64,000 bases of DNA from NCBI GenBank assembly GCA_038400315.1, contig CP151667.1, forward strand, positions 5,343,174 through 5,407,173, given 5' to 3'. Shown here in pieces: positions 1 to 9,080 of the stretch (position 1 is its first letter; the number at the start of each line of letters is the position of its first letter). The notes under the pieces are model-generated. The model had not been told where the DNA came from and did no database searches. It saw nothing but the letters and a program-made list of their open reading frames with translations. This stretch comes from Isosphaeraceae bacterium EP7. GTDB taxonomy: Bacteria > Planctomycetota > Planctomycetia > Isosphaerales > Isosphaeraceae. The position numbers and the translations under genes are program-made.

Positions 1-2
1 GG

Positions 3-842
3 CTCGTCGAGCGAGAGGACAACGGCGGGTTTGCGGCGGGGGTCAACGACGGGGTGCGGGCCGCGCATGGGGCGCGAATCCTGGTCTTGAACCCCGACGT
101 TGTCACCGCGCCCGACTTCCTGTCCAGGGTCTTCCGCCGGCTCGATGGCGACGAGAAGTCCGGGGCCAGGCCACCGGGCGTGGTCGGCTTTGCGCTGGTC
201 AACTCCGATGGATCGCGACAGGGATCCGTCGGGGCCTTCCCCGACCTGGCCCGGGTCGTCTGGGAGCAGTTCATACCTCGGAGTCGGCGGAAATACCAGG
301 CCGATTGGCGTCCGGAGGGGGGTTCTGTCGATTGGGTTACAGGGGCCTGCATGCTGCTCTCGCGGGACATGCTCGACGAGATTGGCGGGATGGACGAGGA
401 CTTCTTTCTGTATCACGAAGAGGTCGCCCTCTGTCGGGTGGCACGAGACGCCGGCTGGCGCGTGGAATATGACCCCTCGGCCGAGGTCGTCCATCGAGAT
501 CCCTTGCAAAATCGGGCACTTTCCCCCAAGATGCGCCTGATTACCAGGCACAGCAAGCTCCTCTATTTCCGCAAGCACTTACCACGTTGGCAGTTCCTCA
601 TTTTATCCTGGGTCGTCACGCTGGAGTCGGGTTGTGCCCTGCTCTGGCTCAGAGCCCGCGAAGAAACGCAGGAGACGCGATCGTGGGCCCGGATCGGCGA
701 AGTCGCCAGGGCATTGCGGAACGGCGAGACGCCGGGAGGAGGGACGGTCCGACGCCTCGCCGAAGCGGTGGAGGAGACCGGGCCGGATGACGGTGGGGCG
801 TCGAAGCCCACCTCGGGCCTGGGCGCACACCGTCGGAACTGA
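3..842 (+). CDS. Glycosyltransferase family 2 (5' end cut by window)
   Basis: The frame is open from the first bases of the window, so the true start lies upstream; the first internal GTG is at 54. The visible N-terminal part (NGGFAAGVNDG, then ILVLNPDV) is the typical nucleotide-sugar binding stretch of rhamnosyl-type GT2 enzymes, with the NPD acting as the DxD-like region. Around the middle, WVTGACMLLSR and GGMDEDFFLYHEEV match the acceptor-side motif (ED-type general base) of the family. The last ~100 residues are a hydrophobic segment (FLILSWVVTLESGCALLWL) and a polar tail, suggesting peripheral membrane attachment. It transfers a sugar to a lipid-linked or polysaccharide acceptor at the inner face of the membrane; the donor cannot be read from sequence. 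It heads a run of four co-directional glycan-type genes. Confidence 0.85.
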   Translation, partial: LVEREDNGGFAAGVNDGVRAAHGARILVLNPDVVTAPDFLSRVFRRLDGDEKSGARPPGVVGFALVNSDGSRQGSVGAFPDLARVVWEQFIPRSRRKYQADWRPEGGSVDWVTGACMLLSRDMLDEIGGMDEDFFLYHEEVALCRVARDAGWRVEYDPSAEVVHRDPLQNRALSPKMRLITRHSKLLYFRKHLPRWQFLILSWVVTLESGCALLWLRAREETQETRSWARIGEVARALRNGETPGGGTVRRLAEAVEETGPDDGGASKPTSGLGAHRRN

Positions 843-906
843 GCATCGCTCCGGGAAGAAAGTCGATCGGCCGCCGGATGCTGGCCGCGTCTCCCCGAAT
901 CTAAGG

Positions 907-2478
907 ATGGATCTCGTGAGACCGACCCAACACGCCACACGCATGGCCGCCCTGATGATCCTCGCCGCGGGCCTGCTCGGCTGGCTGGCCAGGCACACCG
1001 AGATCCTCTTCGCCGACGGCCTGCGCTACGTCGCCCAGGCGAAGCTCATCGACCAAGGGACCTGGCGGGAGGGTCTCGTCAGATCGGTCGACCACCCGAT
1101 CTACCCCATGGCGATCGCGGCGGTTCACCAAGTCGTCGGCGGTACGAGCCCCGACGACTGGCAGTTTGCGGCCCAACTGGCCTCGATCCTCGCCGGCGTG
1201 CTGCTGGTGATCCCGCTCTACCTGGTCTCGGCCGAACTCTTCGGCGACGAGACGGCCTGGCTCGCCTGTATCCTGGCGTTCCTCGTGCCGATCACCGGCC
1301 ACGTCTTCGCCGACGCCCTGAGTGAGTCGACATTCCTCCTCTTCTGGAGTTGGGGCTTCTGGGCGGGCCTGCGCTTCCTCCGTCAGGGGAAGTTCGGCTG
1401 GCTCCCCCTGAGCGTCGCGTTCGGCGGGCTTGCGTACCTCTGCCGGCCAGAGGGGCTACTTCTACCGGCGGCGCTGGCGTGCACCCTGCTGCTGATGCCG
1501 CTGACCCAATCGACCCGAATGTACTGGCCTCGCTGGTGGGCGGCGATCGCGTTCCTGATTCTGGGCCCAGCCCTGGTTGCCGGCCCGTTCGTGCTTGCAC
1601 GCGGCGGCCTGGCGACCAAGCCGGCGGTCGGGCGACTGCTCGGCCTGACGGCCAAATCGGGAACTCTGGCCGTGGAGCGTGAACGTCCGCTCGAGCCGGA
1701 CCAGAGCGTGGCCAAGACCTACGCCCTGGCCTTTCGCTCGGTCGCCCGAGCGATCCGCGATGCGGTCTCGCTCCCTCTGCTCCCGCTCGTCGCCTTCGGT
1801 CTCTGGATCGCCTGGCCACCCCGCGAGCGCTCGAGGCTCTGGCTCTTCGTCATGGTTGTCGAAGGTGCCGCATTCCTCGGCCTGATGCGACTGCACGCGA
1901 CCGGAGGCTACTGCACGCCGAGGCACGCGATGCTCGCGGTCCTGCCGATGTTTGGAGCGGCGGCGCTCGGCCTTTCGACCCTCATCCGCGCGATCGTCAT
2001 TCCGGGTCGCTGGTTCGGCCAGCCCGAGACGACGTTCCGCCCCGGCCCGATCATCTGGGCCATGGCGTTTGCTGCGATCGTCACCATGCAGACCGATGGC
2101 CTGCTCGCGCCGGTCAATGATCGCTTCGGCAGCTACAAGGATGCCGGCGGCTGGGTCTCTGCCCACGTCCCCGAGGGCGCCAAGATCGTCGACGTCACCG
2201 GCTGGTCGCAGTTCTACTCGGGACGGCCCGGATATACGTTCGCCGACCTGCACGACGCCCGCCCTTCGGGCTCGGCCCGCTGGATTGTGGTGCGTGACGC
2301 CCACCTGAAGGGGCCCTGGATCTACTGCGACTGGCTCCGCGAGATGGTCGCCGGCCGGACCCCGGTCGCTTCCTTCCCCCCCGAGCCCGTCCGCGGCGTG
2401 GCCCAGGTCTACATCTTCGACCGAGAGACCCCTCCCGCGCAAGCCGCCGCGGTTGGTGCCGCCCCCGAGCGTCGTTGA
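907..2478 (+). CDS. GT-C type membrane glycosyltransferase (ArnT/PMT-like, family 39-like)
   Basis: A 523-residue polytopic membrane protein if started at ATG 907; the frame is open further upstream but that part is arginine-rich and overlaps the preceding gene out of frame. An alternative ATG is at 943. The first helix is followed by FADGLRYVAQAKLIDQG, the loop with acidic residue that is usual for GT-C enzymes using polyprenyl-phosphate sugars, then HPIYPMAIAA. About ten hydrophobic segments follow, and a short soluble C-terminal domain (residues ~400-523) ends in a proline/alanine tail. GT-C enzymes add a sugar on the outer side of the cytoplasmic membrane. It sits between a GT2 gene and another large membrane protein, so a joint role in surface glycan or glycolipid assembly is inferred. 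Substrate unknown. Confidence 0.75.
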   Translation: MDLVRPTQHATRMAALMILAAGLLGWLARHTEILFADGLRYVAQAKLIDQGTWREGLVRSVDHPIYPMAIAAVHQVVGGTSPDDWQFAAQLASILAGVLLVIPLYLVSAELFGDETAWLACILAFLVPITGHVFADALSESTFLLFWSWGFWAGLRFLRQGKFGWLPLSVAFGGLAYLCRPEGLLLPAALACTLLLMPLTQSTRMYWPRWWAAIAFLILGPALVAGPFVLARGGLATKPAVGRLLGLTAKSGTLAVERERPLEPDQSVAKTYALAFRSVARAIRDAVSLPLLPLVAFGLWIAWPPRERSRLWLFVMVVEGAAFLGLMRLHATGGYCTPRHAMLAVLPMFGAAALGLSTLIRAIVIPGRWFGQPETTFRPGPIIWAMAFAAIVTMQTDGLLAPVNDRFGSYKDAGGWVSAHVPEGAKIVDVTGWSQFYSGRPGYTFADLHDARPSGSARWIVVRDAHLKGPWIYCDWLREMVAGRTPVASFPPEPVRGVAQVYIFDRETPPAQAAAVGAAPERR

Positions 2479-2518
2479 TCACGGTTCTGTTCCAGGCACA
2501 ACGCTCCGGAGGGTCGGC

Positions 2519-4720
2519 GTGCACGATTCGACGCAGCCCACACCGAGATGGCCCGGCACGCGAAGCTTGTTGATGGCGCTGGCGGGATATTTTGTCGCGC
2601 TCATCGCGGCCACATATCCCGCGCTTCTCAGCCCGACGACCCGCATCCCGGGACATCCCACCGATCCCCTCGTGCATCTCTGGACGATGCGAAACACCCA
2701 GGCCGGCATGGGGGGCGATCGCTCTCCTTACTTCTCCGACGGCCTGAACTACCCGACCGGCCTGCCGCTGGGCTTCAACCCGACGATGCACCTTCAGACC
2801 GTCGGTTTCATGGCCCTTTCGGCCTTCACCGACAACGACATCCTCAGATTCAACATCCTCTGGACCTTCGGCTTTCTCTCGACGGGCATCGGCGCGTTCC
2901 TGCTCGGATTTCGGGTGAGTCGGAGCCGCTGCGCCGCCTGGCTCGCCGGCCTGGCGACGATGCTCAGCGGCCCGATGATGCTGCACGCGCACGGTCACGT
3001 CGAGTTGATTCAGATGGGCGCGGTCTCGCTCTTCCTGATGGCCTGGATCGACTTCATCGAGAGACCTAAGGTCGGGAGGATGCTGGTCGCCGGCGTTTTC
3101 TATCTGGCGATGGTCTTCAGCTGTCCCTATCTCGCGGTCCTCGGCCTCATACCCGCCACCTGGTATCTCGCGTGGGCCACCTGGCAGCAGGTTAGGTCAC
3201 AGAGACTGGGCTGGCTCAGGTTGCGACTCCGCTGGTCGCTGGCGCTTTCCGCCCTCCTCGTTGGGCCGCTTGCATTAGCCTTCGCTGGCCAGGTGTGGGC
3301 GGTCTCGGCCGGCTATTCGATGCAACGCCCTCGCACCGCCTTCGACCGCTTCGGCGCCGCGGCCTGGAGCTATGCCGTCCCCACTCCCGAGCATGGCCTG
3401 GGGAAGATCCTCTTGAATCTGGGCGGGACCTTCTTCGACGATCGGGTCTACGAGTGCGGTTCCTATCTAGGCCTGGTTTCAATCGGACTCCTGCTGGTCG
3501 CAGCCCGAAGTTCGGGCCGCTCGCGCTTGCCGAATGCCGGTTTCTGGTGGTCGGTCCTGGGGCTTATGTTCGTCCTTTCCCTGGGCTCACGGCTCGACGT
3601 GTTCGGGCTGAACGTCCCGCTGCCCGCCGGTTGGTTGTGGACGTTGCTGCCACCGATGCGATTGCTCCGCGTGCCGGCCCGTTTCAACCTTCTTGTGGCC
3701 GTCGCCGCCGCCGCGCCCGTGGCCATCGGTGCCAGAATGCTGCTGGAACACCTGGACCTTCGTCGGCGACTTGCCGCCACCTTGGTCCTCGCAGTCCTCA
3801 TCGTGGTCGATCTCAGCATGGTCTTTTTTCCGACCGCTGCCATCCCGGACGTCCCCGACTACTACCGCACTCTGGCCGGACGAGAGGGCAGCCGCTCCTT
3901 GATCGACGCCCCCTTGTTCGATTCTTCCGAGGGCCTGCCGCAATCCTCGCTCTGGGGCTACTGGCAGTCGAAGCACGGCATCTGCTCCACGGCCGGTTAC
4001 AGCGCCCACCCCAATCGTGCGTTCGACGCCGCCATCATTCACCCCTCGCCATTCTGGTCGGAACGCAATCGGGCCGGGGCCGAACATCCGGAAAGCTCGG
4101 CCGACCTGCGCGACGAGGTCTGGCTCTATCTCACGATCCATAGCTTCGATCACGTCGTGCTGCATCGCGCCGAGCCATTCGAGCTTGCAATACCCATGGA
4201 ATTCGGACCTCTGGAACGGGCCCTCGCGAGTGCCGAGATTCACCGGGACTCCGCCGTCACCATCTGGTCGCGCGAGAAGCTCGCGTCGCCAATCCGGCCG
4301 ATGCTGCTCCGGCTCGACGGCTGGAAGATTCGCCCCGACACCAGGCAGGACGGCGAGTGGGTGGCCGGCCGAACCTCGAAGCTGGCCCTGTTCGTCCCGC
4401 CGGATTCGGGCCCGATTGCGCTTCAGTCGTCCATGAGGGTCGACGGTGAGGATCGCCCGGTCCGATTGTCGGAAGACGATCGGACGCTGGCCGAGTGGAC
4501 AGCCAGCTCGACCCGAGAGGTGCTGTTCACCACGGCCGATCTTAAGATTCGACCGGGCCTGCATCATCTGACCCTGTCCGTCGCCGATGGGAGCTCGAGG
4601 TCTCGACGAGCCGATGATTTTCCCGTCCTCAAGGTTCGCGGACTCACTGTCTCCAACGGCTTGAAGCCCGCTCAACTGGCCAGCCCGGGGCGATCGCCCG
4701 ACCGGGAGGCGACGCGATGA
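2519..4720 (+). CDS. Large polytopic membrane protein, GT-C/YfhO-like
   Basis: A 733-residue protein with roughly eleven hydrophobic segments over the first ~450 residues and a soluble C-terminal region of ~280 residues. I placed the start at GTG 2519 because GGAGGG ends five bases before it; the longer frame from TTG 2453 overlaps the previous gene. The N-terminal loop HPTDPLVHLWTMRN is the acidic, aromatic loop seen in membrane glycosyltransferase-like proteins of the GT-C fold, but I cannot assign a family with certainty. The C-terminal part looks beta-rich (WKIRPDTRQDGEW, SSMRVDGEDRPVRL) and may bind glycan outside the membrane. Its stop overlaps the start of the next gene (ATGA), so the two are translationally coupled and probably serve the same pathway. 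Confidence 0.65.
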   Translation: MHDSTQPTPRWPGTRSLLMALAGYFVALIAATYPALLSPTTRIPGHPTDPLVHLWTMRNTQAGMGGDRSPYFSDGLNYPTGLPLGFNPTMHLQTVGFMALSAFTDNDILRFNILWTFGFLSTGIGAFLLGFRVSRSRCAAWLAGLATMLSGPMMLHAHGHVELIQMGAVSLFLMAWIDFIERPKVGRMLVAGVFYLAMVFSCPYLAVLGLIPATWYLAWATWQQVRSQRLGWLRLRLRWSLALSALLVGPLALAFAGQVWAVSAGYSMQRPRTAFDRFGAAAWSYAVPTPEHGLGKILLNLGGTFFDDRVYECGSYLGLVSIGLLLVAARSSGRSRLPNAGFWWSVLGLMFVLSLGSRLDVFGLNVPLPAGWLWTLLPPMRLLRVPARFNLLVAVAAAAPVAIGARMLLEHLDLRRRLAATLVLAVLIVVDLSMVFFPTAAIPDVPDYYRTLAGREGSRSLIDAPLFDSSEGLPQSSLWGYWQSKHGICSTAGYSAHPNRAFDAAIIHPSPFWSERNRAGAEHPESSADLRDEVWLYLTIHSFDHVVLHRAEPFELAIPMEFGPLERALASAEIHRDSAVTIWSREKLASPIRPMLLRLDGWKIRPDTRQDGEWVAGRTSKLALFVPPDSGPIALQSSMRVDGEDRPVRLSEDDRTLAEWTASSTREVLFTTADLKIRPGLHHLTLSVADGSSRSRRADDFPVLKVRGLTVSNGLKPAQLASPGRSPDREATR

Positions 4721-6024
4721 GAGTCGCCTGGTTCACGCACCGATATGCACCGGTTATCGGCGGATCCGAGAATTACGCCCGCGCGATGGTGCGCCGGATG
4801 GTGGGCGAAGGGCATGAGGTCGATGTCTTCACGACTGATGCCGACGACCTCGCACGCTTCACGAGCCCCGCAGGCCGAGCAATCGAAGCCGATTCTCGAA
4901 CAAACATCGACGGGGCGCGGATCACCAGGTTCCGGCCTCGTCACGTCCCTGGACAGCGCTACGCGGGAAAGCTGCTAGGCTACGCACCACTTCCGTCGAT
5001 CCGCAGTCAATTCGCCTCGTTCTTCCCGATCCTGCCCGGGATTAATCGCGTAAGAGGCGAATACGACCTGGTCTGCTCGATTGCGTTCCCTTACACAAAT
5101 TTCACTTACGCGGCGCTCCGTACGGCAAGGGCCGCCGGTGCCCCGCTCGTGGTCACCCCGTTCCTCCACCTCGCGACCCCCGGCGACCCGGTCCATCGGG
5201 CCTACACACGATCGCATCAACGCTGGCTTCTCTCCCAGGCGGACCTCGTGGTTGCCGCCACGCGGCTGGAGGCCGACACCATTGTCTCGTGGGGCATCAA
5301 TCGGTCTCGACTTCTCACTCTGCCGATGGCCATCGAGCACGCGGATGTTACCGGAGGGGATGGTTTGGATTTTCGAGCCAGACTCGGCCTCGACGCATCC
5401 ACGCCCCTCGTCGGCCAACTCGGCGCGCTTGACCTCGACAAGGGGACCGTCGACTTGGTGAACGCCCTTTCTCGGATCAACGCATCTCGGGTTGGAACGC
5501 CCGTTCAGCTCGCCCTCGCCGGGCGGGCGACACCCAGGTTCGCCGAGTTCCTGGGCACCCTTGAACACTCCCCCTGGCTGCACCACATCGGACCGATCAC
5601 GACGGAGGAGTGTCGCGGGTTCTTCGACGCGATCGACATTTTCGCCATGCCGTCCCGGACCGACTCCTTCGGCATCGTTTTCCTGGAGGCCTGGGCCAAC
5701 GGCAAACCCGTCGTCGCCGCACGCGCGGGTGGGGTCGCCGAGGTGGTTCAGGATGGGGTCAACGGGCTGCTCGTCCCGTTCGGCCAGCCCGGCGACCTTG
5801 CCGCCGCAATCGGCCGTCTGGTCGCAAGCCCCTCGCTCGGGCAAACTCTGGGAGCGACCGGGAAGCAGCAGGTCGAGACGGGCTACACTTGGGATGACCG
5901 CTATCGGACGCTCACCGGCCGGATCGAAACGCTGACCTCGGTCGATCGCCGAACGAGATCGTCCCGAATCGCCTCGGGAAGCCCCCTCGCCACGAATCCG
6001 TCTGGCAGCGTGCTCGGGTCGTAG
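4717..6024 (+). CDS. Glycosyltransferase family 4
   Basis: A 435-residue GT-B fold enzyme. The N-terminal domain opens with RVAWFTHRYAPVIGGSENYA, the glycine-rich GG(S/A)E loop of GT4 enzymes. The C-terminal donor domain contains DKGTVDLVNAL, then SRTDSFGIVFLEAWANGKPV, which holds the E-x7-E-type retaining motif, and GGVAEVVQDGVNGLLV. These are the family's nucleotide-diphosphate-sugar contacts. The start ATG overlaps the stop of the upstream membrane protein by ATGA, so coupled translation is likely. It completes a GT2, GT-C, membrane protein, GT4 series that probably builds a surface glycan. The last ~25 residues are polar and poorly conserved-looking. Donor and acceptor cannot be told from sequence alone. 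Confidence 0.88.
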   Translation: MRVAWFTHRYAPVIGGSENYARAMVRRMVGEGHEVDVFTTDADDLARFTSPAGRAIEADSRTNIDGARITRFRPRHVPGQRYAGKLLGYAPLPSIRSQFASFFPILPGINRVRGEYDLVCSIAFPYTNFTYAALRTARAAGAPLVVTPFLHLATPGDPVHRAYTRSHQRWLLSQADLVVAATRLEADTIVSWGINRSRLLTLPMAIEHADVTGGDGLDFRARLGLDASTPLVGQLGALDLDKGTVDLVNALSRINASRVGTPVQLALAGRATPRFAEFLGTLEHSPWLHHIGPITTEECRGFFDAIDIFAMPSRTDSFGIVFLEAWANGKPVVAARAGGVAEVVQDGVNGLLVPFGQPGDLAAAIGRLVASPSLGQTLGATGKQQVETGYTWDDRYRTLTGRIETLTSVDRRTRSSRIASGSPLATNPSGSVLGS

Positions 6025-6175
6025 AATGCCGGTTCTTTGCAGGGCCGATCGGGTAGAATCAGTGCTTCAAGGCGTGAGTCAGCACCGACCGAACCCCTCG
6101 GCCCGCGATGGCGTATTCTAGAGTGGGGCATTGAGTCGACTTGCTTCCGCACTCGGCCCGCCCCAGGAGTGCATC

Positions 6176-6877
6176 ATGTTCTTCCACTTCGACTATATGT
6201 ACCTCGTCTTCGTCGCGCCGGCCATGTTGCTCGCCATGTGGGCGCAGGCACGGGTCTCATCCGCCTATGCCAGGGGCTCACAGGTCAATTCTTCCTCGGG
6301 GATTACCGGGGCGGAGGCCGCGCGACGGATCATGGAAGGTGACGGAATCTACGACGTCCCCATCGAGCCCGTGGCCGGGCACTTGACGGACCATTACGAC
6401 CCTTCGAACAAGGTACTCAGGCTCTCGCAGGATAATTTCTACGGCACCTCGCTCTCCGCCCTCGGCGTGGCGGCCCATGAAGCGGGGCACGCCATCCAGG
6501 ACGCGCATCGTTATCCGTTGATGGTCGTCCGCGGCCTGATGGTCCCGATCGCCAGCTTCGGATCGAGCGCCGCCTGGATCACGATGATCGCCGGCTTCAT
6601 GCTGTCGATGACCCCGTTGATTCTCGCCGGCGTCATCCTGTTCAGTACGACGGTCGTCTTCCAGCTCGTCAATCTTCCGGTCGAGTTCGACGCCAGCCGC
6701 CGGGCCAGGGCTAATCTCGCCGTGACCGGCCTGATCCGTCCCGAGGAAGACAAGGTCGTCGGGGACGTCCTCAACGCGGCAGCCTGGACCTATGTGGCCG
6801 CCACGTTGTCCAGCGTGCTCACCCTCCTGTACTACCTGTATCGCCTCGGCCTGCTCGGCGGCCGGAGCGACGACTGA
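6176..6877 (+). CDS. YugP-type neutral zinc metallopeptidase
   Basis: A 233-residue membrane protein of the YugP family (Pfam Zn_peptidase_2). ATG 6176 is preceded by AGGAG at suitable spacing; the frame extends to 6131 but that part is not family-like. Residues 101-105 are HEAGH, the zinc-binding HExxH helix, preceded by SLSALGVAA and followed by AIQDAHRYPLM. The third ligand region is probably LPVEFDASRRA, as in the family. One hydrophobic segment lies at the N terminus, two before the E-F-D motif and one at the C terminus, so it is an integral membrane protein with the site facing the cytoplasm. Substrates of this family are not established. The 3' end overlaps the convergent glycosyltransferase gene by 59 bp. 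Confidence 0.88.
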   Translation: MFFHFDYMYLVFVAPAMLLAMWAQARVSSAYARGSQVNSSSGITGAEAARRIMEGDGIYDVPIEPVAGHLTDHYDPSNKVLRLSQDNFYGTSLSALGVAAHEAGHAIQDAHRYPLMVVRGLMVPIASFGSSAAWITMIAGFMLSMTPLILAGVILFSTTVVFQLVNLPVEFDASRRARANLAVTGLIRPEEDKVVGDVLNAAAWTYVAATLSSVLTLLYYLYRLGLLGGRSDD

Positions 6878-8120
6878 CTTCCGCGGCAGCATGCGGCCTG
6901 GAAGCGATGTGATGCGGCGTCGGAACGGCCGAGGGTTGCCGACGCTGGGAGGCGACCTCGGCGAGGAGGTCAAGCAACCGATTTCGGAACTGGGAGAGGC
7001 TGAATCCGTCGGCTCGACGTCGCGCCTCTCCGGCGTCGTGCGGCATTCCGTCGGCTTCCCATGTGTCCAGTGCTGCCTGAAGTGACCCCGTCGTGGGTTC
7101 GGGATAGACCCGGCCCACGCGGTCGTTCACCGTCTCGGCGACGCCGCCTCGCCCAAGTGCGATGACCGGACAACCGCAGGCCAGAGCTTCCATGGGCACG
7201 ATGCCGAAGTCTTCCTCACCGGGGAAGATCAGTGCCCGGCAAGTCTGATATTGCTCGCGGATCACCTCGTCGGGTTGCCACCCCAGGAACCGGACATTGG
7301 GCCCGGCGATCCGCTCCAGGCGTGCCCGCTCGGGACCTTCTCCGATGATCGTCAGGGCTCGTCCCGTCTTGATGCAGGCTTCGATCGCCTGATCGATTCG
7401 CTTGTAAGGCACCAGCGCGGAGACACAGAGATAGCCTTGCGACCGCTGGACGGGCTCGGCCGACGGGCGGTAGAAGTCGGTGTCGACGGGGGGCTGGATG
7501 ACGCGACTTTCGCGATCGTAGCATCGCGCGATCCGGTCGCGGATCGTCTCGGAGATCGAGACGAAGTGGGTCACCCGGGCCGCTGAGCCTCGGTCCCACC
7601 GACGCAAACGGTCGAGCAGAAAGCCCGCCAGTGCTTTGCGTAGCGGCTTACCCTCATAGGAGGCCAGATAAGCTTCGCGTCCATCCCAGACGTAGCGCAT
7701 CGGGGTGAAGCAGTAGCAGACGTGAGGCACGCCGGCCGGCACGCTGACCGATTTAGCCACGCAATGGCTCAGGCTGACGACGAGGTCGACATCGCCCACA
7801 TTCAGGCGGCCAGCTGCCAGGGGCATGATCGGTAGGAGCTTGCGATAGTGCCGGAAGATCCCCGGCAGGCGTTGCAGGGGCGATGTCCTGATCGACATCG
7901 CCTCGATGGCCGGGCTGAGCCGGCCTTCGCGATGAATCAAGGTATGCAACGTGGCGTCGGGAAACGCGCGACAGAGGACTTCGAGGCACTTCTCGCCTCC
8001 GCGCATCCCGGTCAGCCAGTCGTGGACCAGGGCGATCCGCAGACCTTCGAAAGCGGTCGGGCTGTGCGCGGACGGGCGGCGCGTGCGGGGAGATCCCGCC
8101 CTTCGGGTGCTGGCGTCCAT
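6819..8120 (-). CDS. Glycosyltransferase family 4 (mannosyltransferase-like)
   Basis: A 433-residue GT4 enzyme. I chose ATG 8120, which has GGAG upstream; the extra 29 residues of the longer frame are low complexity. After a short Arg/Ser-rich lead comes RIALVHDWLTGMRGGEKCLE, with the GGE loop. HVCYCFTPMRYVWDGREAYL is typical of WbaZ/RfaG-like enzymes acting in O-antigen or capsule synthesis. The donor domain has FPGEEDFGIVPMEALACGCP, which holds the retaining E-x7-E motif, and GRGGVAETVNDRVG. The last ~50 residues are polar and variable. It is convergent with the YugP-like peptidase gene and overlaps it by 59 bp, so its own stop at 6819 may need checking. It is separated by strand from the glycan genes at 1-6 kb but fits the same process. 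Confidence 0.87.
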   Translation of the reverse strand: MDASTRRAGSPRTRRPSAHSPTAFEGLRIALVHDWLTGMRGGEKCLEVLCRAFPDATLHTLIHREGRLSPAIEAMSIRTSPLQRLPGIFRHYRKLLPIMPLAAGRLNVGDVDLVVSLSHCVAKSVSVPAGVPHVCYCFTPMRYVWDGREAYLASYEGKPLRKALAGFLLDRLRRWDRGSAARVTHFVSISETIRDRIARCYDRESRVIQPPVDTDFYRPSAEPVQRSQGYLCVSALVPYKRIDQAIEACIKTGRALTIIGEGPERARLERIAGPNVRFLGWQPDEVIREQYQTCRALIFPGEEDFGIVPMEALACGCPVIALGRGGVAETVNDRVGRVYPEPTTGSLQAALDTWEADGMPHDAGEARRRADGFSLSQFRNRLLDLLAEVASQRRQPSAVPTPHHIASRPHAAAEVSRRSGRRAGRGDTGSTGG

Positions 8121-8229
8121 GCCCGCTCCAATCGTGGTCAAGGGGGCGGCGAGTCCTTGCCGGCTCCCCTCGGATGCGCGGGAATGTACTCCAGACCCGG
8201 AGATCAATCAAGCCGGGCCGGCTCGTCCA

Positions 8230-9009
8230 TCAGGCGCCGCGACAGGCATTCACGGCGTTGCGGAAGATGCGCAAGCCATCCCCCTCGAGTGTCGGGTTGA
8301 TCCGACGAGTCCAGCGGGGGTGATGCAGCGGGTCGATATGTCGCTCGGGGTGCGGCATCAGGCCGAAGATTCGCCCGGTCGGGTCGCAGACGCCCGCGAC
8401 GGCTCCTGGCGATCCGTTCGGATTGGCCGGATGCCCTTCGGTCGGCTCGCCCGACTCGTCGACGTAGCGCAGCACGACCTGGCCGGATCCGAATAACGAA
8501 GTGAGTCCATCGCCGGCCGCGAGGAACTTGCCCTCGCCGTGCGCCACCGGCAGTTCGATCGGCTCGTCATCGGCGAGGAACGGTGTGACGCCTCCCTTGG
8601 GTCGGAGGCGGACCCATCGCGACTCGAAGCGGCCCGAGTCATTGTGTGTCAGCGTGGCAGAAGAGGCTTCGCCTTCGCCTCCTGGCAGTAGGCCAGCACG
8701 TACGAGCACCTGGAATCCGTTGCAGATCCCCAGGATCAGGCCGCCGCGATCGCGAAATCGGCGCAAGGCTTCGCCTAATCCGGCCTGGAGACGCGTGGCC
8801 AGGATCCGCCCCGCGCCCAGGTCGTCGCCGTAGGAGAAGCCACCGGGGATGGTCAGAATCTGGAAGGCGTCGAGGCCGGCAGAATCCTCGACCAGGCGGT
8901 TGATGTGGCAGGTCTCGACCTCGGCCCCCGCCTTCGTCCAGGCCAGGGCGGTCTCTTCGTCGCAGTTGATCCCGGGGGCGCGCAGGACGAGAACTCGGGG
9001 CGTCGGCAT
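8230..9009 (-). CDS. purQ: Phosphoribosylformylglycinamidine synthase subunit PurQ
   Basis: A 259-residue class I glutamine amidotransferase that supplies ammonia to PurL in step four of purine synthesis (FGAR to FGAM). PGGFSYGDDLGAGRILA (about residues 55-71) is the PurQ signature, ILGICNGFQ carries the nucleophile Cys96, and MPHPERHIDP near residue 220 holds the catalytic His and Glu. The length fits the separate small-subunit type rather than the domain of large PurL. The gene lies downstream of purL on the same strand with a NYN-domain gene between them. ATG at 9009 has no strong SD but the N terminus (RVLVLRAPGINCDEET) begins as in the family. Confidence 0.96.
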   Translation of the reverse strand: MPTPRVLVLRAPGINCDEETALAWTKAGAEVETCHINRLVEDSAGLDAFQILTIPGGFSYGDDLGAGRILATRLQAGLGEALRRFRDRGGLILGICNGFQVLVRAGLLPGGEGEASSATLTHNDSGRFESRWVRLRPKGGVTPFLADDEPIELPVAHGEGKFLAAGDGLTSLFGSGQVVLRYVDESGEPTEGHPANPNGSPGAVAGVCDPTGRIFGLMPHPERHIDPLHHPRWTRRINPTLEGDGLRIFRNAVNACRGA

Positions 9010-9080
9010 CGGTCGGGCATCTCCCTCTCGGGCCGGAGTCGAATGGAATTCGGGTCGACCCCGGCCTGATTCCTCTGGAC

